From: CAYJEJ01 sp964369315 | GTDB taxonomy: Bacteria; Pseudomonadota; Alphaproteobacteria; UBA3830; JAIRWN01 | Assembly: GCA_964369315.1 (NCBI GenBank) | Contig: CAYJEJ010000002.1 | Span: 1 to 64,000, forward strand | Reading direction: 5' to 3' | Length of the DNA stretch: 64,000 nt | Shown: positions 53,376-62,208 of the stretch, piece by piece | Position numbering within the stretch: position 1 is the first letter of the stretch | How the letters are laid out: each line of letters begins with the position of its first letter | Notes under the pieces: model-generated | What the model was told of the DNA's origin: nothing | Database searches by the model: none | What the model saw: only the letters and a program-made list of their open reading frames with translations | Made by a program: the position numbers and the translations under genes

Positions 53376-54465
53376 GTTTTCTAAGCGTCCAAGTTTTATC
53401 CATTTGTTTCTTATCCTCACTATAGTGGGGTGTAGTGCTAAAAAGCAAGTCCACCTTGAAGATAATTCACAGAACTTTCTCCCGCCTGTCGTTGATGCAG
53501 TTGATACTGGCGAAAAAATTGACACGGTTTGTGTTGATAATGAAAAATTGCCCAGCAAAACATTGGTTGTTGTCCTGCCAAACTCAACAAATGCAAAAAA
53601 AATAATAGAGGGTGCAACTTTGGCACTAAATAATAGCGGGCTAAATGATGTCTCGATAATTTTTATGAGAGAAGGCGACGTTGTTGACTATAAGCTTAAG
53701 GCGGCAAATGCCATTTTAATTGGTTTTAATGGTAAGGGCGTTAAAAATATCTGTTCGATGCTTGATGAAGAGGGGGTTCCTATAATCGCGTTCGGTGGGC
53801 GAAATGAATCCCTTAATGAGAAAAACGTCTTTATTATAAAAGATTATGTTGAAGATGAGGTTTTCTTTTTACTAAATCACGCAATCTCTCAGGGAGATAG
53901 GCACATTGCGATATTATCCCCAGGGGGAGCCTATAGCGATAAGTTTCTCTCTAAAACAATTTCATCAATTGCAAAATCAGGTGTTGAAAATCTCAAATTT
54001 GAAATTTTGAACTATGATGAAAAGGAAAATTTGTTAAAACTAGCACAGTTTAATGGTCAATCAGTTTTGGTGCTCGCAAAGGGAAATAAGCTGTCTGAGA
54101 TCATGAACTATTTAACCGAGCAATTAATAGACTTAAGGGTTTGGCAGGTTTTTGGTCTCAGTGATTGGCTGGATGAAAAGCCTCATGAAACCTATCCCTT
54201 CTTGTCTGGTGCTAAGTTTTGCTATTGCCCAAGTGAAAATAAGACCAGCTTTAAATCCCAATATCAATACATTTTTAATAAACAAGTTACAAGCATGACA
54301 ATTATGACGTACGATATGATATCTTGCATAATTGCGGCGATTGACAGACCTGAAGGATTGCAAGGTGAGTATATTGGCGTTGGCGGGTGTTATCGTTTTG
54401 AAAAAGGTGCGTTAAATGGCGATAATATCGAAAGAGTCTATAGTGTGGAACAGTTGCCGCACTAG
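53374..54465 (+). CDS. LppC/LpoA-like lipoprotein (penicillin-binding protein activator family)
   Basis: 363 aa from ATG 53374. A lipoprotein signal with lipobox LTIVGC predicts lipidation and envelope anchoring. The rest is a periplasmic-binding-protein fold: PNSTNAKKIIEGATLALNNS, MREGDVVDYKLKAANAILIG, IIAFGGRNES and ISQGDRHIAILSPGGAYSD. This matches the LppC family, whose E. coli member LpoA activates PBP1a, and its place opposite rsmI is the same as in E. coli. It lacks the N-terminal TPR domain of LpoA, as usual in alphaproteobacteria. The start codon overlaps that of rsmI on the other strand. Confidence 0.82.
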   Translation: MFSKRPSFIHLFLILTIVGCSAKKQVHLEDNSQNFLPPVVDAVDTGEKIDTVCVDNEKLPSKTLVVVLPNSTNAKKIIEGATLALNNSGLNDVSIIFMREGDVVDYKLKAANAILIGFNGKGVKNICSMLDEEGVPIIAFGGRNESLNEKNVFIIKDYVEDEVFFLLNHAISQGDRHIAILSPGGAYSDKFLSKTISSIAKSGVENLKFEILNYDEKENLLKLAQFNGQSVLVLAKGNKLSEIMNYLTEQLIDLRVWQVFGLSDWLDEKPHETYPFLSGAKFCYCPSENKTSFKSQYQYIFNKQVTSMTIMTYDMISCIIAAIDRPEGLQGEYIGVGGCYRFEKGALNGDNIERVYSVEQLPH

Positions 54466-54514
54466 AGTGTGAAGCGTCTTTTTTGTATGTAAAAATTAAC
54501 AGGAGAGCTCAATC

Positions 54515-55777
54515 ATGGTTGGAAATTTTATCAAGAACGATAGTGTCGCGTATAAAATCATTAAAGACGAATTAAACCGTCAGCGTAATCAGATTGAGCT
54601 GATTGCATCCGAGAACTTTACTTCACTGGCAGTAATGGAGGCTACAGGCTCCATATTAACCAACAAATATGCCGAAGGATATCCTTCAAGGCGTTATTAT
54701 GGCGGGTGCGAATTTGTTGATGAAGCTGAAAATTTGGCTATTTCGCGAGTAGGTCAGATTTTTGGCTGTAAATACGCCAATGTTCAGACCCATTCTGGCT
54801 CTCAGGCAAATATGGCTGTCTATTTTGCCTTATTAAAGCCGAATGATACAATCCTAGGGATGAACCTAAGTGCTGGAGGACACCTTACCCATGGGGCGAG
54901 ACCAACGTTTTCGGGTAAATGGCTTAATGCGGTCGGCTATGGCGTTGCAGAAGAGACCTGCCTTATCGATTATGATGAGGTAAATAGGCTTGCACAAGAA
55001 CACAAACCAAAACTAATAATCGCTGGTGCCTCATCTTATCCTAGGGTAATAGATTTTAAGAAATTTCGCGAAATAGCAGACAGTGTTGGAGCATATTTGC
55101 TTGCAGATGTTGCCCATTATGCTGGGCTTATTGCTGCTGGCTTATATCCAAGCCCGTTCCCACATGCACATGTTGCAACAACTACAACGCACAAGACTTT
55201 GCGTGGACCTAGGGGGGCGGTCATCATGACGAATGATGATGATTTAATGAAAAAAATTAACAGTGCTGTCTTCCCTGGGATACAGGGGGGACCATTGATG
55301 CACGTCATCTTGGCAAAAGCAGTCGCTTTTGGTGAAGTTTTAACGAAAGATTTTAAAGAATATATGCATCGCGTACTAGAAAACTCTAAATCTTTGGCAA
55401 GTGGTCTTTTAAGTAAAGGCGTCGGAATTGTCTCTGGCGGAACTGATAGCCATATGGTTGTTGTCGACTTACGCAGTCTAGGGGTGAGCGGCAAGGAAGC
55501 AGAAATTGCCCTAGAAACGGTTGGTATTGCGTGCAATAAAAATGGAATACCTTTTGACCCACTACCGCCATCGACAACGTCGGGTTTGCGTCTGGGTTCT
55601 GCAGCGGCTACGAGCAGGGGTTTTGGGCTGGGCGAATTTGATGAATTAAGCGAAATTATATATAAGACTTTATCCGCCTTATCCAACAATACATTGAACT
55701 CTGAGGTTAGTTCATTAAAACAAAGGGTTAAAGCATTGTGCGACAGGTTCCCGTTGTATCCAGAGCTTGATATATAA
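54515..55777 (+). CDS. glyA: Serine hydroxymethyltransferase
   Basis: A PLP enzyme that turns serine and tetrahydrofolate into glycine and 5,10-methylene-THF. 420 aa; the PLP lysine is K227 in TTTTHKTLRGPRG; IELIASENFTS, YAEGYPSRRYYGG and HSGSQANMAVYF are conserved. AGGAGAG precedes the ATG. nusB starts 1 nt after its stop, without the nrdR-rib genes that commonly separate the two in alphaproteobacteria. Confidence 0.97.
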   Translation: MVGNFIKNDSVAYKIIKDELNRQRNQIELIASENFTSLAVMEATGSILTNKYAEGYPSRRYYGGCEFVDEAENLAISRVGQIFGCKYANVQTHSGSQANMAVYFALLKPNDTILGMNLSAGGHLTHGARPTFSGKWLNAVGYGVAEETCLIDYDEVNRLAQEHKPKLIIAGASSYPRVIDFKKFREIADSVGAYLLADVAHYAGLIAAGLYPSPFPHAHVATTTTHKTLRGPRGAVIMTNDDDLMKKINSAVFPGIQGGPLMHVILAKAVAFGEVLTKDFKEYMHRVLENSKSLASGLLSKGVGIVSGGTDSHMVVVDLRSLGVSGKEAEIALETVGIACNKNGIPFDPLPPSTTSGLRLGSAAATSRGFGLGEFDELSEIIYKTLSALSNNTLNSEVSSLKQRVKALCDRFPLYPELDI

Positions 55778-55778
55778 T

Positions 55779-56279
55779 ATGGAACAACCCAACAAACATA
55801 CGAAACAAGTTTTTCTGAGTGCCAGAAGGGCGGCTAGGGTGATGGCTGTGCAAGCGTTGTATCAGTTTAACCACTCTGGTCAGAACGACCCAAAAGAAAT
55901 TATGCAAGAGTTTTTGGACTATCGGTGCAACTTAAATGACCTGCCTGTAAGGTCAGTGGACTGGGATTTTTTTTCGTATCTTTTTGGTAATGTGACTGCC
56001 AATTATGTCGAAATAATAGAGTCTGTGAAGACATGTTTGAATGAAAAATGGAGTATCGAACGGCTGGATTCGGTTTTGAAGGTTATTTTGTGTGTGGGGA
56101 TTGCAGAGATTAATCATTTTAATGAGATACCAGTTCGGAGCTCTCTTAATGAATATGTCGAGGTTGCTAAGTTATTTTTTAATAAGCAAGAGGTCTCGTT
56201 TATTAACGGGATTCTGAATGTCGCAGCGAGAAGGTCTCGTACCAGTGAACTATTAGACGTTGACCAAAACAAAAGTTAG
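55779..56279 (+). CDS. nusB: Transcription antitermination factor NusB
   Basis: An RNA-binding factor that pairs with S10 (NusE) in rRNA antitermination. The start is ATG 55779 (MEQPNKHTKQVFLSARRAAR, 166 aa), just after glyA; a TTG at 55767 within glyA is rejected. ARVMAVQALYQFNHSGQ and SSLNEYVEVAKLFF with the VSFINGILNVAAR end are typical. asnB follows after 15 nt. Confidence 0.93.
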   Translation: MEQPNKHTKQVFLSARRAARVMAVQALYQFNHSGQNDPKEIMQEFLDYRCNLNDLPVRSVDWDFFSYLFGNVTANYVEIIESVKTCLNEKWSIERLDSVLKVILCVGIAEINHFNEIPVRSSLNEYVEVAKLFFNKQEVSFINGILNVAARRSRTSELLDVDQNKS

Positions 56280-56294
56280 ATAAGGAAGATTATT

Positions 56295-58163
56295 ATGTGC
56301 GGTTTGGCAGGCTTTATAGCTCTAAAAAAAATAGAAAACCCCGAACAGGTTTTGAAGACAATGCTAAAGAGCATAAATTGGCGTGGACCAGATGCGAGCG
56401 GTACATGGAATGACGGGGAAATATTTTTAGGGCACAACAGGTTATCAATACTGGATTTATCTGATTCGGGTAGTCAGCCGATGCATTCGTCCAGTGGGCG
56501 GTTTGTGATTGTATATAATGGCGAGGTGTATAACTTTCAGGAGCTGAAGGCAGCTATTGGCAGTGATGTTTCTTTGCGAGGTTCATCTGATACCGAGATT
56601 ATCCTTGAGGTTATAGAAAAATTTGGCGTTTTTGAAACAGCTAAAAAACTGGCTGGAATTTTTGCGTTTGCTGTTTATGACAAGAAGCTAGAGAAATTAT
56701 TTTTAGTGCGAGACCAAATTGGCGTTAAACCATTATATTATGCAAACACGAGCAATGGCTTTTTGTTCGGGTCTCAAATTAAGACATTTTGCGATTTTCC
56801 AGAGTTTGAACGAAAAATAAGCCAAACATCAATGCAACTTTTCTTCAAATATAACACAGTGCCATCCCCATTTGCTATATATGAGGGGTGTTTCAAGGTG
56901 CCACCTGCGACTGTTATGGAGTTTGATAAGCAAGGTAAGCTCATCAGCGAACAGGAATATTGGTCGATGCAACAGAGCGTTCTTTATGGCGCAGAAAACC
57001 CATTTGCAACTGAGCAAGAAGCAATTGAAACCGTCGAGAATTTTATAAAAGAGAGCGTCCGTAGACAGCTTGTTGCAGATGTGCCTGTGGGGGCGTTTTT
57101 ATCTGGCGGGATTGATAGCTCGATGGTTTCGTGTTTCGCATCTGCTACCAAGTCAGACCTAAAGACTTTTAGTATTGGTTTTGCGGAGAAAAAATATGAC
57201 GAATCAGTTTATGCCCGCACGATTGCCAAGTATTTGGGCACAGAACACATAGAAAAAACTTTGTCTGCATCAGATGCGTTGTCTATCATCCCTAAGATTC
57301 CAGATTTTTGTGATGAGCCTCTTAACGATGCTTCCCAAATTCCGACTTATTTTGTCTCTCAGCTCGCGAGGGAACATGTGACAGTTGTGGTCTCAGGTGA
57401 TGGGGGGGATGAACTTTTTGGAGGATATTCTCGTTATACGCAACTTCTGAAATTGAGAGGCATCCAACAAAAAATGCCTAATTTTTGCATGCCTTTGATA
57501 AAAGGGTTCAATATGCTCCCAGCTGGATTAAGAGGTCTGGTTGGACAAAAATTAGCCCTCAAGTTATCTTTGGCAGAAGAATATTTAAAGCATGATGACA
57601 TTCGTCAGCAATATGACGCGTTATTCAATTTTTGGCCAGAGATTTATAAAAACGGCGATATGTCTTGCGTTTTGCCAGAAAAAGTCTTTCCAGACCAGTC
57701 GGTGCTTTCTTACATGAGCTATCACGATGCGAAGATTTATTTGCCAGATGTTATTCTCAATAAGGTCGATAGAAGCAGTATGTATACGAGCATAGAGTCA
57801 AGGGTGCCGCTTTTAGACCACGGTCTATATGAGTTGTCTTGTAAGGTGCCAGATTGCTGGAAACTAGAGGGCAATATAACAAAATCTATTTTGAAAAAAA
57901 TACTCTACAAACACATACCAAGGCATTTGGTTGACCGCCCTAAGATGGGTTTTGGTGTGCCAATCGACATGTGGATAAGACATGAGCTTAAAGATTGGGC
58001 GATGTCATTAATGGATGATATGAAAAATGATGGCGTCCTGCCATTTGATGTTATAGAGAGGAAAATGTCGCAACACCAAAAATTGCAAATTAACTGGCAA
58101 TATGCGTTGTGGGCAGCTCTCGTGTGGCAACAGTGGAAAAACCATTATAACGCCAGCTATTAA
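56295..58163 (+). CDS. asnB: Asparagine synthetase, glutamine-hydrolysing
   Basis: Makes asparagine from aspartate, glutamine and ATP. 622 aa. C2 is the glutaminase nucleophile (MCGLAGFI); the class II amidotransferase domain has RGPDASG, HNRLSILDLS, YNGEVYN and SSDTEIIL. The synthetase domain has the ATP pyrophosphate loop SGGIDSS at residues 270-276 and GDGGDELFGGYSRY. AAGGAAG precedes the ATG. It probably belongs to the glyA-nusB transcript. Some paralogues modify surface polymers, which cannot be ruled out. Confidence 0.92.
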   Translation: MCGLAGFIALKKIENPEQVLKTMLKSINWRGPDASGTWNDGEIFLGHNRLSILDLSDSGSQPMHSSSGRFVIVYNGEVYNFQELKAAIGSDVSLRGSSDTEIILEVIEKFGVFETAKKLAGIFAFAVYDKKLEKLFLVRDQIGVKPLYYANTSNGFLFGSQIKTFCDFPEFERKISQTSMQLFFKYNTVPSPFAIYEGCFKVPPATVMEFDKQGKLISEQEYWSMQQSVLYGAENPFATEQEAIETVENFIKESVRRQLVADVPVGAFLSGGIDSSMVSCFASATKSDLKTFSIGFAEKKYDESVYARTIAKYLGTEHIEKTLSASDALSIIPKIPDFCDEPLNDASQIPTYFVSQLAREHVTVVVSGDGGDELFGGYSRYTQLLKLRGIQQKMPNFCMPLIKGFNMLPAGLRGLVGQKLALKLSLAEEYLKHDDIRQQYDALFNFWPEIYKNGDMSCVLPEKVFPDQSVLSYMSYHDAKIYLPDVILNKVDRSSMYTSIESRVPLLDHGLYELSCKVPDCWKLEGNITKSILKKILYKHIPRHLVDRPKMGFGVPIDMWIRHELKDWAMSLMDDMKNDGVLPFDVIERKMSQHQKLQINWQYALWAALVWQQWKNHYNASY

Positions 58164-58203
58164 TTGCAAATATTTTCAAGCATTGAATTGTTGTTTCTTG
58201 AAG

Positions 58204-58255
58204 ACCTTCCTGTCGGTCGTTAGATAAGAAAAACGAGAGGGGTAGGAAGGTTTTT
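58204..58255 (+). terminator. Possible large-loop terminator after asnB
   Basis: ACCTTCCT (58204-58211) and AGGAAGGT (58244-58251) are perfect inverted repeats, followed by TTTT, but the loop of 32 nt is long. It lies about 40 nt after asnB. Confidence 0.4.
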
Positions 58256-58327
58256 ATATAAACCTTACAAAACAGCTGGTGCAAATCGAACATGTTTTTT
58301 TATAGAGGAAAACAATAGGTCAAGAAC

Positions 58328-58402
58328 TGGTGGGTGATAACGGACTTGAACCGCTGACCCTCTCGGTGTAAACGAGACGCTCTACCACTGAGCTAATCAC
58401 CC
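58328..58402 (-). tRNA. tRNA-Val (anticodon TAC)
   Basis: A 75-nt cloverleaf. Acceptor GGGTGAT pairs with ATCACCC, with A and encoded CCA after it. The D arm is GCTCAGTGGTAGAGC. Anticodon stem TCTCG/CGAGA holds the loop TTTACAC, so the anticodon is TAC. The T loop is GGTTCAAGTCC. It lies downstream of the two minus-strand transporters. Confidence 0.95.
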
Positions 58403-58498
58403 ATTAAAGAAACCAACACACCAACAACCGATTGAGCGATTATTAGTCAAGAACTAGCTGAAGGCTATGATATTTTGCACTATTTTTCAAGCTTTAAT

Positions 58499-59764
58499 TC
58501 AACTTTGTTTAGCTTCCATGTGCTGACATGTGCTGAGCAATGCGATTGGGCAGATGATTATTAATAAAAATGCTACGTTTTTTATGTCGCCTGTGGCAGA
58601 TGTTATGTATGTTGCTATCAAAGGCGTTGTGCCGCCAAAAACCGCCTGACAACAGCCGACCACTAAAGACACGGCGGTCATTCGTATTTGAGGGGGAAAG
58701 GTCTCAGAAAAAAACGCCGACCGAGCACCATAAAACATGGCTAATGAAATGCCAAATAAGACCTGAACAGTTGCATAAGCCCAACCGAGCTCGGCGGTTG
58801 ATAAATGCATCATGGGGTAGCAAAGAATCATGATGAAAATAATACTCATATACATCAACGGCTTTCGTCCAACAAGGTCGCTTAAGTAACCAAAGAAGCT
58901 GACCGATAATATCATCGCAAAATTTGTTAATCCGCTATAAATAAACGCCATATCAGAGCCTTTGATTTGCGTTTGAGCGAACACATAGTTGGGTAAAAAA
59001 ACCAACACTATATAAAAAGAAATTCCTGTAAAAGCGGTCGAAAAAAATGCCGCTAATAACTTGCCCCAATGGTGCTTAAAAGCCTCAATGACTGGAATAA
59101 GGTCGGGTTTTTTTGATGGTTTTTCTATTGGGGTTTCTTTGAGTTGGTTTTTTATGTATATCGCATATATGACCACCAGTCCGCCAACTAAAAACGGTAT
59201 CCGCCAGCCCCAAGACTCAAGCGATTGGCGGCTAATCATAACAGAAAGCAACATCATTGTTGCTTGTCCGCCAACAAACGTGCCTAACAAACAGCCGAGC
59301 TCTGACAAACTGCCTGTCATTCCCTTGCGGTTTTTAGGGGCTTGTTCGACTAGGTACACCATGCTTCCTGTATATTCCCCGCCAATGGCAAGCCCTTGGC
59401 ACGTTCGCATTAAAAGGAGCAGTATTGGGGCAAATATGCCAACTGCATCATAATTGGGGATGAGCCCAATCGCCGCGGTTGAGAGCGCCATCAATAGGAT
59501 GGATGTAAAGAGGATTTTCTTTCTGCCATATAAGTCGCCTATATGACCAAACAACACCCCGCCAATTGGACGACTGATAAAACCAATTGCGAATATTGCA
59601 TATGTATATATTTGGGCTATGAGAACGTCGTTTTGTGGGAAAAAATTTTTGGCAATTATTGTTGAAAATGCACCATAGATTGCATAATCAAACCATTCTA
59701 GAATATTTCCCAATGCACTTAAAAATATGTTTTTCCAGCTGGACTTTGTTTTTTTTATGTTCAA
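58499..59764 (-). CDS. MFS transporter, metabolite:H+ symporter (ProP-like)
   Basis: 421 aa, about twelve hydrophobic helices. GNILEWFDYAIYG at helix 1 and SRPIGGVLFGHIGDLYGRKK in the helix 2-3 loop are signatures of the MHS branch (ProP, KgtP, citrate and shikimate carriers). The start is a TTG at 59764 that overlaps the stop of the upstream paralogue (TTGA), with AAGGA 9 nt before it. Substrate unknown; ProP-like carriers are frequent in Rickettsiales-like intracellular bacteria. Confidence 0.85.
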   Translation of the reverse strand: MNIKKTKSSWKNIFLSALGNILEWFDYAIYGAFSTIIAKNFFPQNDVLIAQIYTYAIFAIGFISRPIGGVLFGHIGDLYGRKKILFTSILLMALSTAAIGLIPNYDAVGIFAPILLLLMRTCQGLAIGGEYTGSMVYLVEQAPKNRKGMTGSLSELGCLLGTFVGGQATMMLLSVMISRQSLESWGWRIPFLVGGLVVIYAIYIKNQLKETPIEKPSKKPDLIPVIEAFKHHWGKLLAAFFSTAFTGISFYIVLVFLPNYVFAQTQIKGSDMAFIYSGLTNFAMILSVSFFGYLSDLVGRKPLMYMSIIFIMILCYPMMHLSTAELGWAYATVQVLFGISLAMFYGARSAFFSETFPPQIRMTAVSLVVGCCQAVFGGTTPLIATYITSATGDIKNVAFLLIIICPIALLSTCQHMEAKQS

Positions 59765-61020
59765 TTTAACAAGTCCTTACCGGTCCTGTCTTTGATAGCC
59801 GTCAGAGAGACAATTGCCAAAAAAGAAATGATGATAATAATCCAAGGCGTGGTACCTATCCCATGCTTTATTGACACCCACCAAGCCAAAGATGGTGTCC
59901 AACCAGCAAAAACGGAATGACTTAACCCAAAAGCTAAAGAAACAGCACTATATCTTATTGCGGTTGGAAAAGATTCTGAAAAAAACGCAGCCCTCCCTCC
60001 AAAATATATGCCAATTGCAGTGCCAAAGAGCCCCTGCGTGATTGCGTGAAGTAATATTTTCTCTGATGATAGGCTATAAAAAAGGGGGAAGGCTAGCAAA
60101 CCAGCCAATAATATGCCGCAAGACAGAATTTTTTTTCTGCCAAACGTGTCGGACAATCTACCCGATATTGGAATTGCCATTAACATACATAAATTGGCAA
60201 ATGAGGTGATTTTAAATGCTGTGGTGCTGTCAGCTATGCCATTGACAACCATAAAATTTGGTAAAAAAGTCAAAAGCAGGTAAAAACATACCCCACTGAA
60301 AGCGGATATAAACAAAACACTTAGGGTAGTTTTTTTATGATTTTTAAACACTTCAGATAGCGGAATTTTTTTGTTGCTAGCTTTAGTGCTTTTAGGCGGT
60401 GTTGTCTCAATTATTTTTGTCCTAAAATAAAAGCTAATCAACCCTAAAACAAAGCCAAGAACCATCGGTAGTCGCCAACCCCACTCAGAAAAAGAATCTG
60501 ATGACATTGTTGAACTTAAAATCGCTGTAACAAAAACACCTATCAAAACACCGAGCGGACTGGAAAAGTCAGACCAGCTGCTGAAAAACCCCCTTTTATT
60601 GTTTGGAGCAAGCTCGGACAGGTAAACCATGCTACCTGTAAACTCTCCGCCAATGGCGATGCCCTGCATCACACGCATGGTGGTCAAAATTATTGGGGCG
60701 ATTACGCCAATTTTTTCATAAGACGGGGTCAAGCCAATGATTGTGGTCGGAAGAGTCATTAATAAGATGGAGATAAGAAGCGCTTTTTTTCGCCCCATTT
60801 TATCACCAATATGCCCAAACAAAACTCCACCCAAAGGTCTTGCAAGAAACCCAACAGCAAAAACACCAAACATGCTCAATTGGGCACCAAACCCATCCTG
60901 CATTGGAAAAAAATTATGAGCCATGACAGCAGCCAAAGTTCCATAAAGTGCGTAATCAAACCACTCTAATGTATTGCCCAATATACAGGCAAAAACACCA
61001 ATTTTTTTTGTACTATCCAT
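59761..61020 (-). CDS. MFS transporter, metabolite:H+ symporter (ProP-like), paralogue
   Basis: 419 aa, twelve predicted helices; GNTLEWFDYALYG and ARPLGGVLFGHIGDKMGRKK match the downstream paralogue closely, as does GIAIGGEFTGSMVYLSE. The two genes overlap by 4 nt and probably arose by tandem duplication. A gap of 155 bp, including a terminator for the next gene, separates it from the barrel gene upstream. Substrate unknown. Confidence 0.85.
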   Translation of the reverse strand: MDSTKKIGVFACILGNTLEWFDYALYGTLAAVMAHNFFPMQDGFGAQLSMFGVFAVGFLARPLGGVLFGHIGDKMGRKKALLISILLMTLPTTIIGLTPSYEKIGVIAPIILTTMRVMQGIAIGGEFTGSMVYLSELAPNNKRGFFSSWSDFSSPLGVLIGVFVTAILSSTMSSDSFSEWGWRLPMVLGFVLGLISFYFRTKIIETTPPKSTKASNKKIPLSEVFKNHKKTTLSVLFISAFSGVCFYLLLTFLPNFMVVNGIADSTTAFKITSFANLCMLMAIPISGRLSDTFGRKKILSCGILLAGLLAFPLFYSLSSEKILLHAITQGLFGTAIGIYFGGRAAFFSESFPTAIRYSAVSLAFGLSHSVFAGWTPSLAWWVSIKHGIGTTPWIIIIISFLAIVSLTAIKDRTGKDLLN

Positions 61021-61123
61021 TCAACAAATTTTTATAAATGCTTATAAATTAAAAAATGACAACGTCAAACAACCGAATCCTAACATTAAAACCAAAAAAT
61101 TGCACTATTTGATTTCAAAAAAG

Positions 61124-61150
61124 AAAAAAGCCAGAATAATCTGGCTTTTT
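61124..61150 (-). terminator. Intrinsic terminator after the outer-membrane protein gene
   Basis: AGCCAGA (61129-61135) and TCTGGCT (61140-61146) form a 7-bp stem with loop ATAA, flanked by A and T runs on both sides, so it can act in either direction. On the minus strand it closes the barrel gene 26 nt after its stop. Confidence 0.88.
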
Positions 61151-61175
61151 AAACAAGATTCTAAATCTTTTCAGA

Positions 61176-61994
61176 TTAGAAACTGACTTGATACATAACA
61201 CGCACTGTTGTGTTACCATATTCTGTGGAGTAATTTCTTAATATACCAGTTACAGTTCTAGAACGGACATTGCTCTCACTGTTTTTCTTTGCTTTTAAAA
61301 TATCAAAACGCAAAGAAGAATTGTTGGTCAACTTGCCCTGTAACCCTAGACCATAAACATAACTACCAGCTCTTTTTGACACGTTTAGTTGTCTACGGTA
61401 CTCTTTATAAGCACCTGCGGTTTTTAGTGGTGCCAACCTATCCGTCACAGCCTTTGATGTACTCTTATATTTTACAGCGTTGGACTGACGACCGAAGATA
61501 GCAGTAACCAAGTAACGGTCACCGAAGAAATGATATCCAAACCTGAAATAACCGCCATAAGACAACGCGGAAACAACGTGTTGGTTATGATTTGCTTGGT
61601 TTCTTTCTTTAGGTGTGTATTGACCGCCAACGTTTGCTTCTAAACCAACATAGAAGTAGTTCAAATTCAAACGAGGGAAAACTTTTGCGATTGAGAATGA
61701 ATGACCCCAACCAGCCAAACCTTCAAGGCCGTAACCGAAGACGTTTTTCTTGAACTCACCGTCTTTACCCATTGCGTTCATGTTAGGACCACTGATGTGA
61801 ACTTGGTTGTTTTTGTAGTTTGCACCAACACCAAAGTAAATACCATCAAAAGCTTTTTTGCATTCATGGTCTTTATTTGACTCACACGCATTTTTCTCAG
61901 AATGTGATTCGGATTTACAAGAAGTGCCCTTGTCAGCAAAAGCGATGGCAGGAATTAATGCAACACCAACCATGCATAATTTTTTTAAATTCAT
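61176..61994 (-). CDS. Outer-membrane beta-barrel protein
   Basis: 272 aa. Signal peptide MNLKKLCMVGVALIPAIAFA with cleavage after AFA. The mature N terminus is hydrophilic with three Cys (DKGTSCKSES, NACESNKDHECKK), then strands start at FDGIYFGVGANYK and alternate through YFYVGLEANVGGQY, YGGYFRFGYHFFG and YVYGLGLQGKL to the terminal VRVMYQVSF. The C-terminal Phe is the usual barrel-assembly signal. It fits the general OmpA-like/omp_b-brl families without a clear subtype. GGAG lies 9 nt before the ATG. Its long, structured upstream region suggests regulation. Confidence 0.78.
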   Translation of the reverse strand: MNLKKLCMVGVALIPAIAFADKGTSCKSESHSEKNACESNKDHECKKAFDGIYFGVGANYKNNQVHISGPNMNAMGKDGEFKKNVFGYGLEGLAGWGHSFSIAKVFPRLNLNYFYVGLEANVGGQYTPKERNQANHNQHVVSALSYGGYFRFGYHFFGDRYLVTAIFGRQSNAVKYKSTSKAVTDRLAPLKTAGAYKEYRRQLNVSKRAGSYVYGLGLQGKLTNNSSLRFDILKAKKNSESNVRSRTVTGILRNYSTEYGNTTVRVMYQVSF

Positions 61995-62208
61995 AAAATA
62001 AACTCCGTAAAAAAAAATAACAAAATCAAACTAACTAAATTAATAACCTTTGTAAATGAAAAATATATTAATAATATTATTTTTCATCTTGAGTGTGACC
62101 AAAATAACACAGTTATTAATATAGCTAGCCGTTTTATTTGGTGTTGGCAAGAAGATTAAACGTATGAAAAAGCTGATAAAAAGCAATATTTTTCATGAAA
62201 ATTAGTAA
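61995..62208 (-). promoter_or_regulatory. Upstream region of the outer-membrane protein with two inverted repeats
   Basis: 214 bp without a gene. ATGAAAAATA (62056-62065) and TATTTTTCAT (62078-62087) form a perfect 10-bp inverted repeat with a 12-nt spacer. A second palindrome, AATAAC-ACA-GTTATT, lies at 62103-62117. Both stand between ftsI and the barrel gene, where the latter's promoter must be. They could be operators or mRNA hairpins. Confidence 0.4.

Noticed and set aside
53376..53558. N-terminal extension of rsmI to 53558
   Set aside because: It runs antisense through the lipoprotein's signal peptide and lacks any conserved sequence; the methylase fold is complete from 53375.
55117..55689. 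190-aa minus-strand open frame opposite glyA
   Set aside because: Antisense shadow of a highly conserved gene; no recognisable motif or ribosome site.
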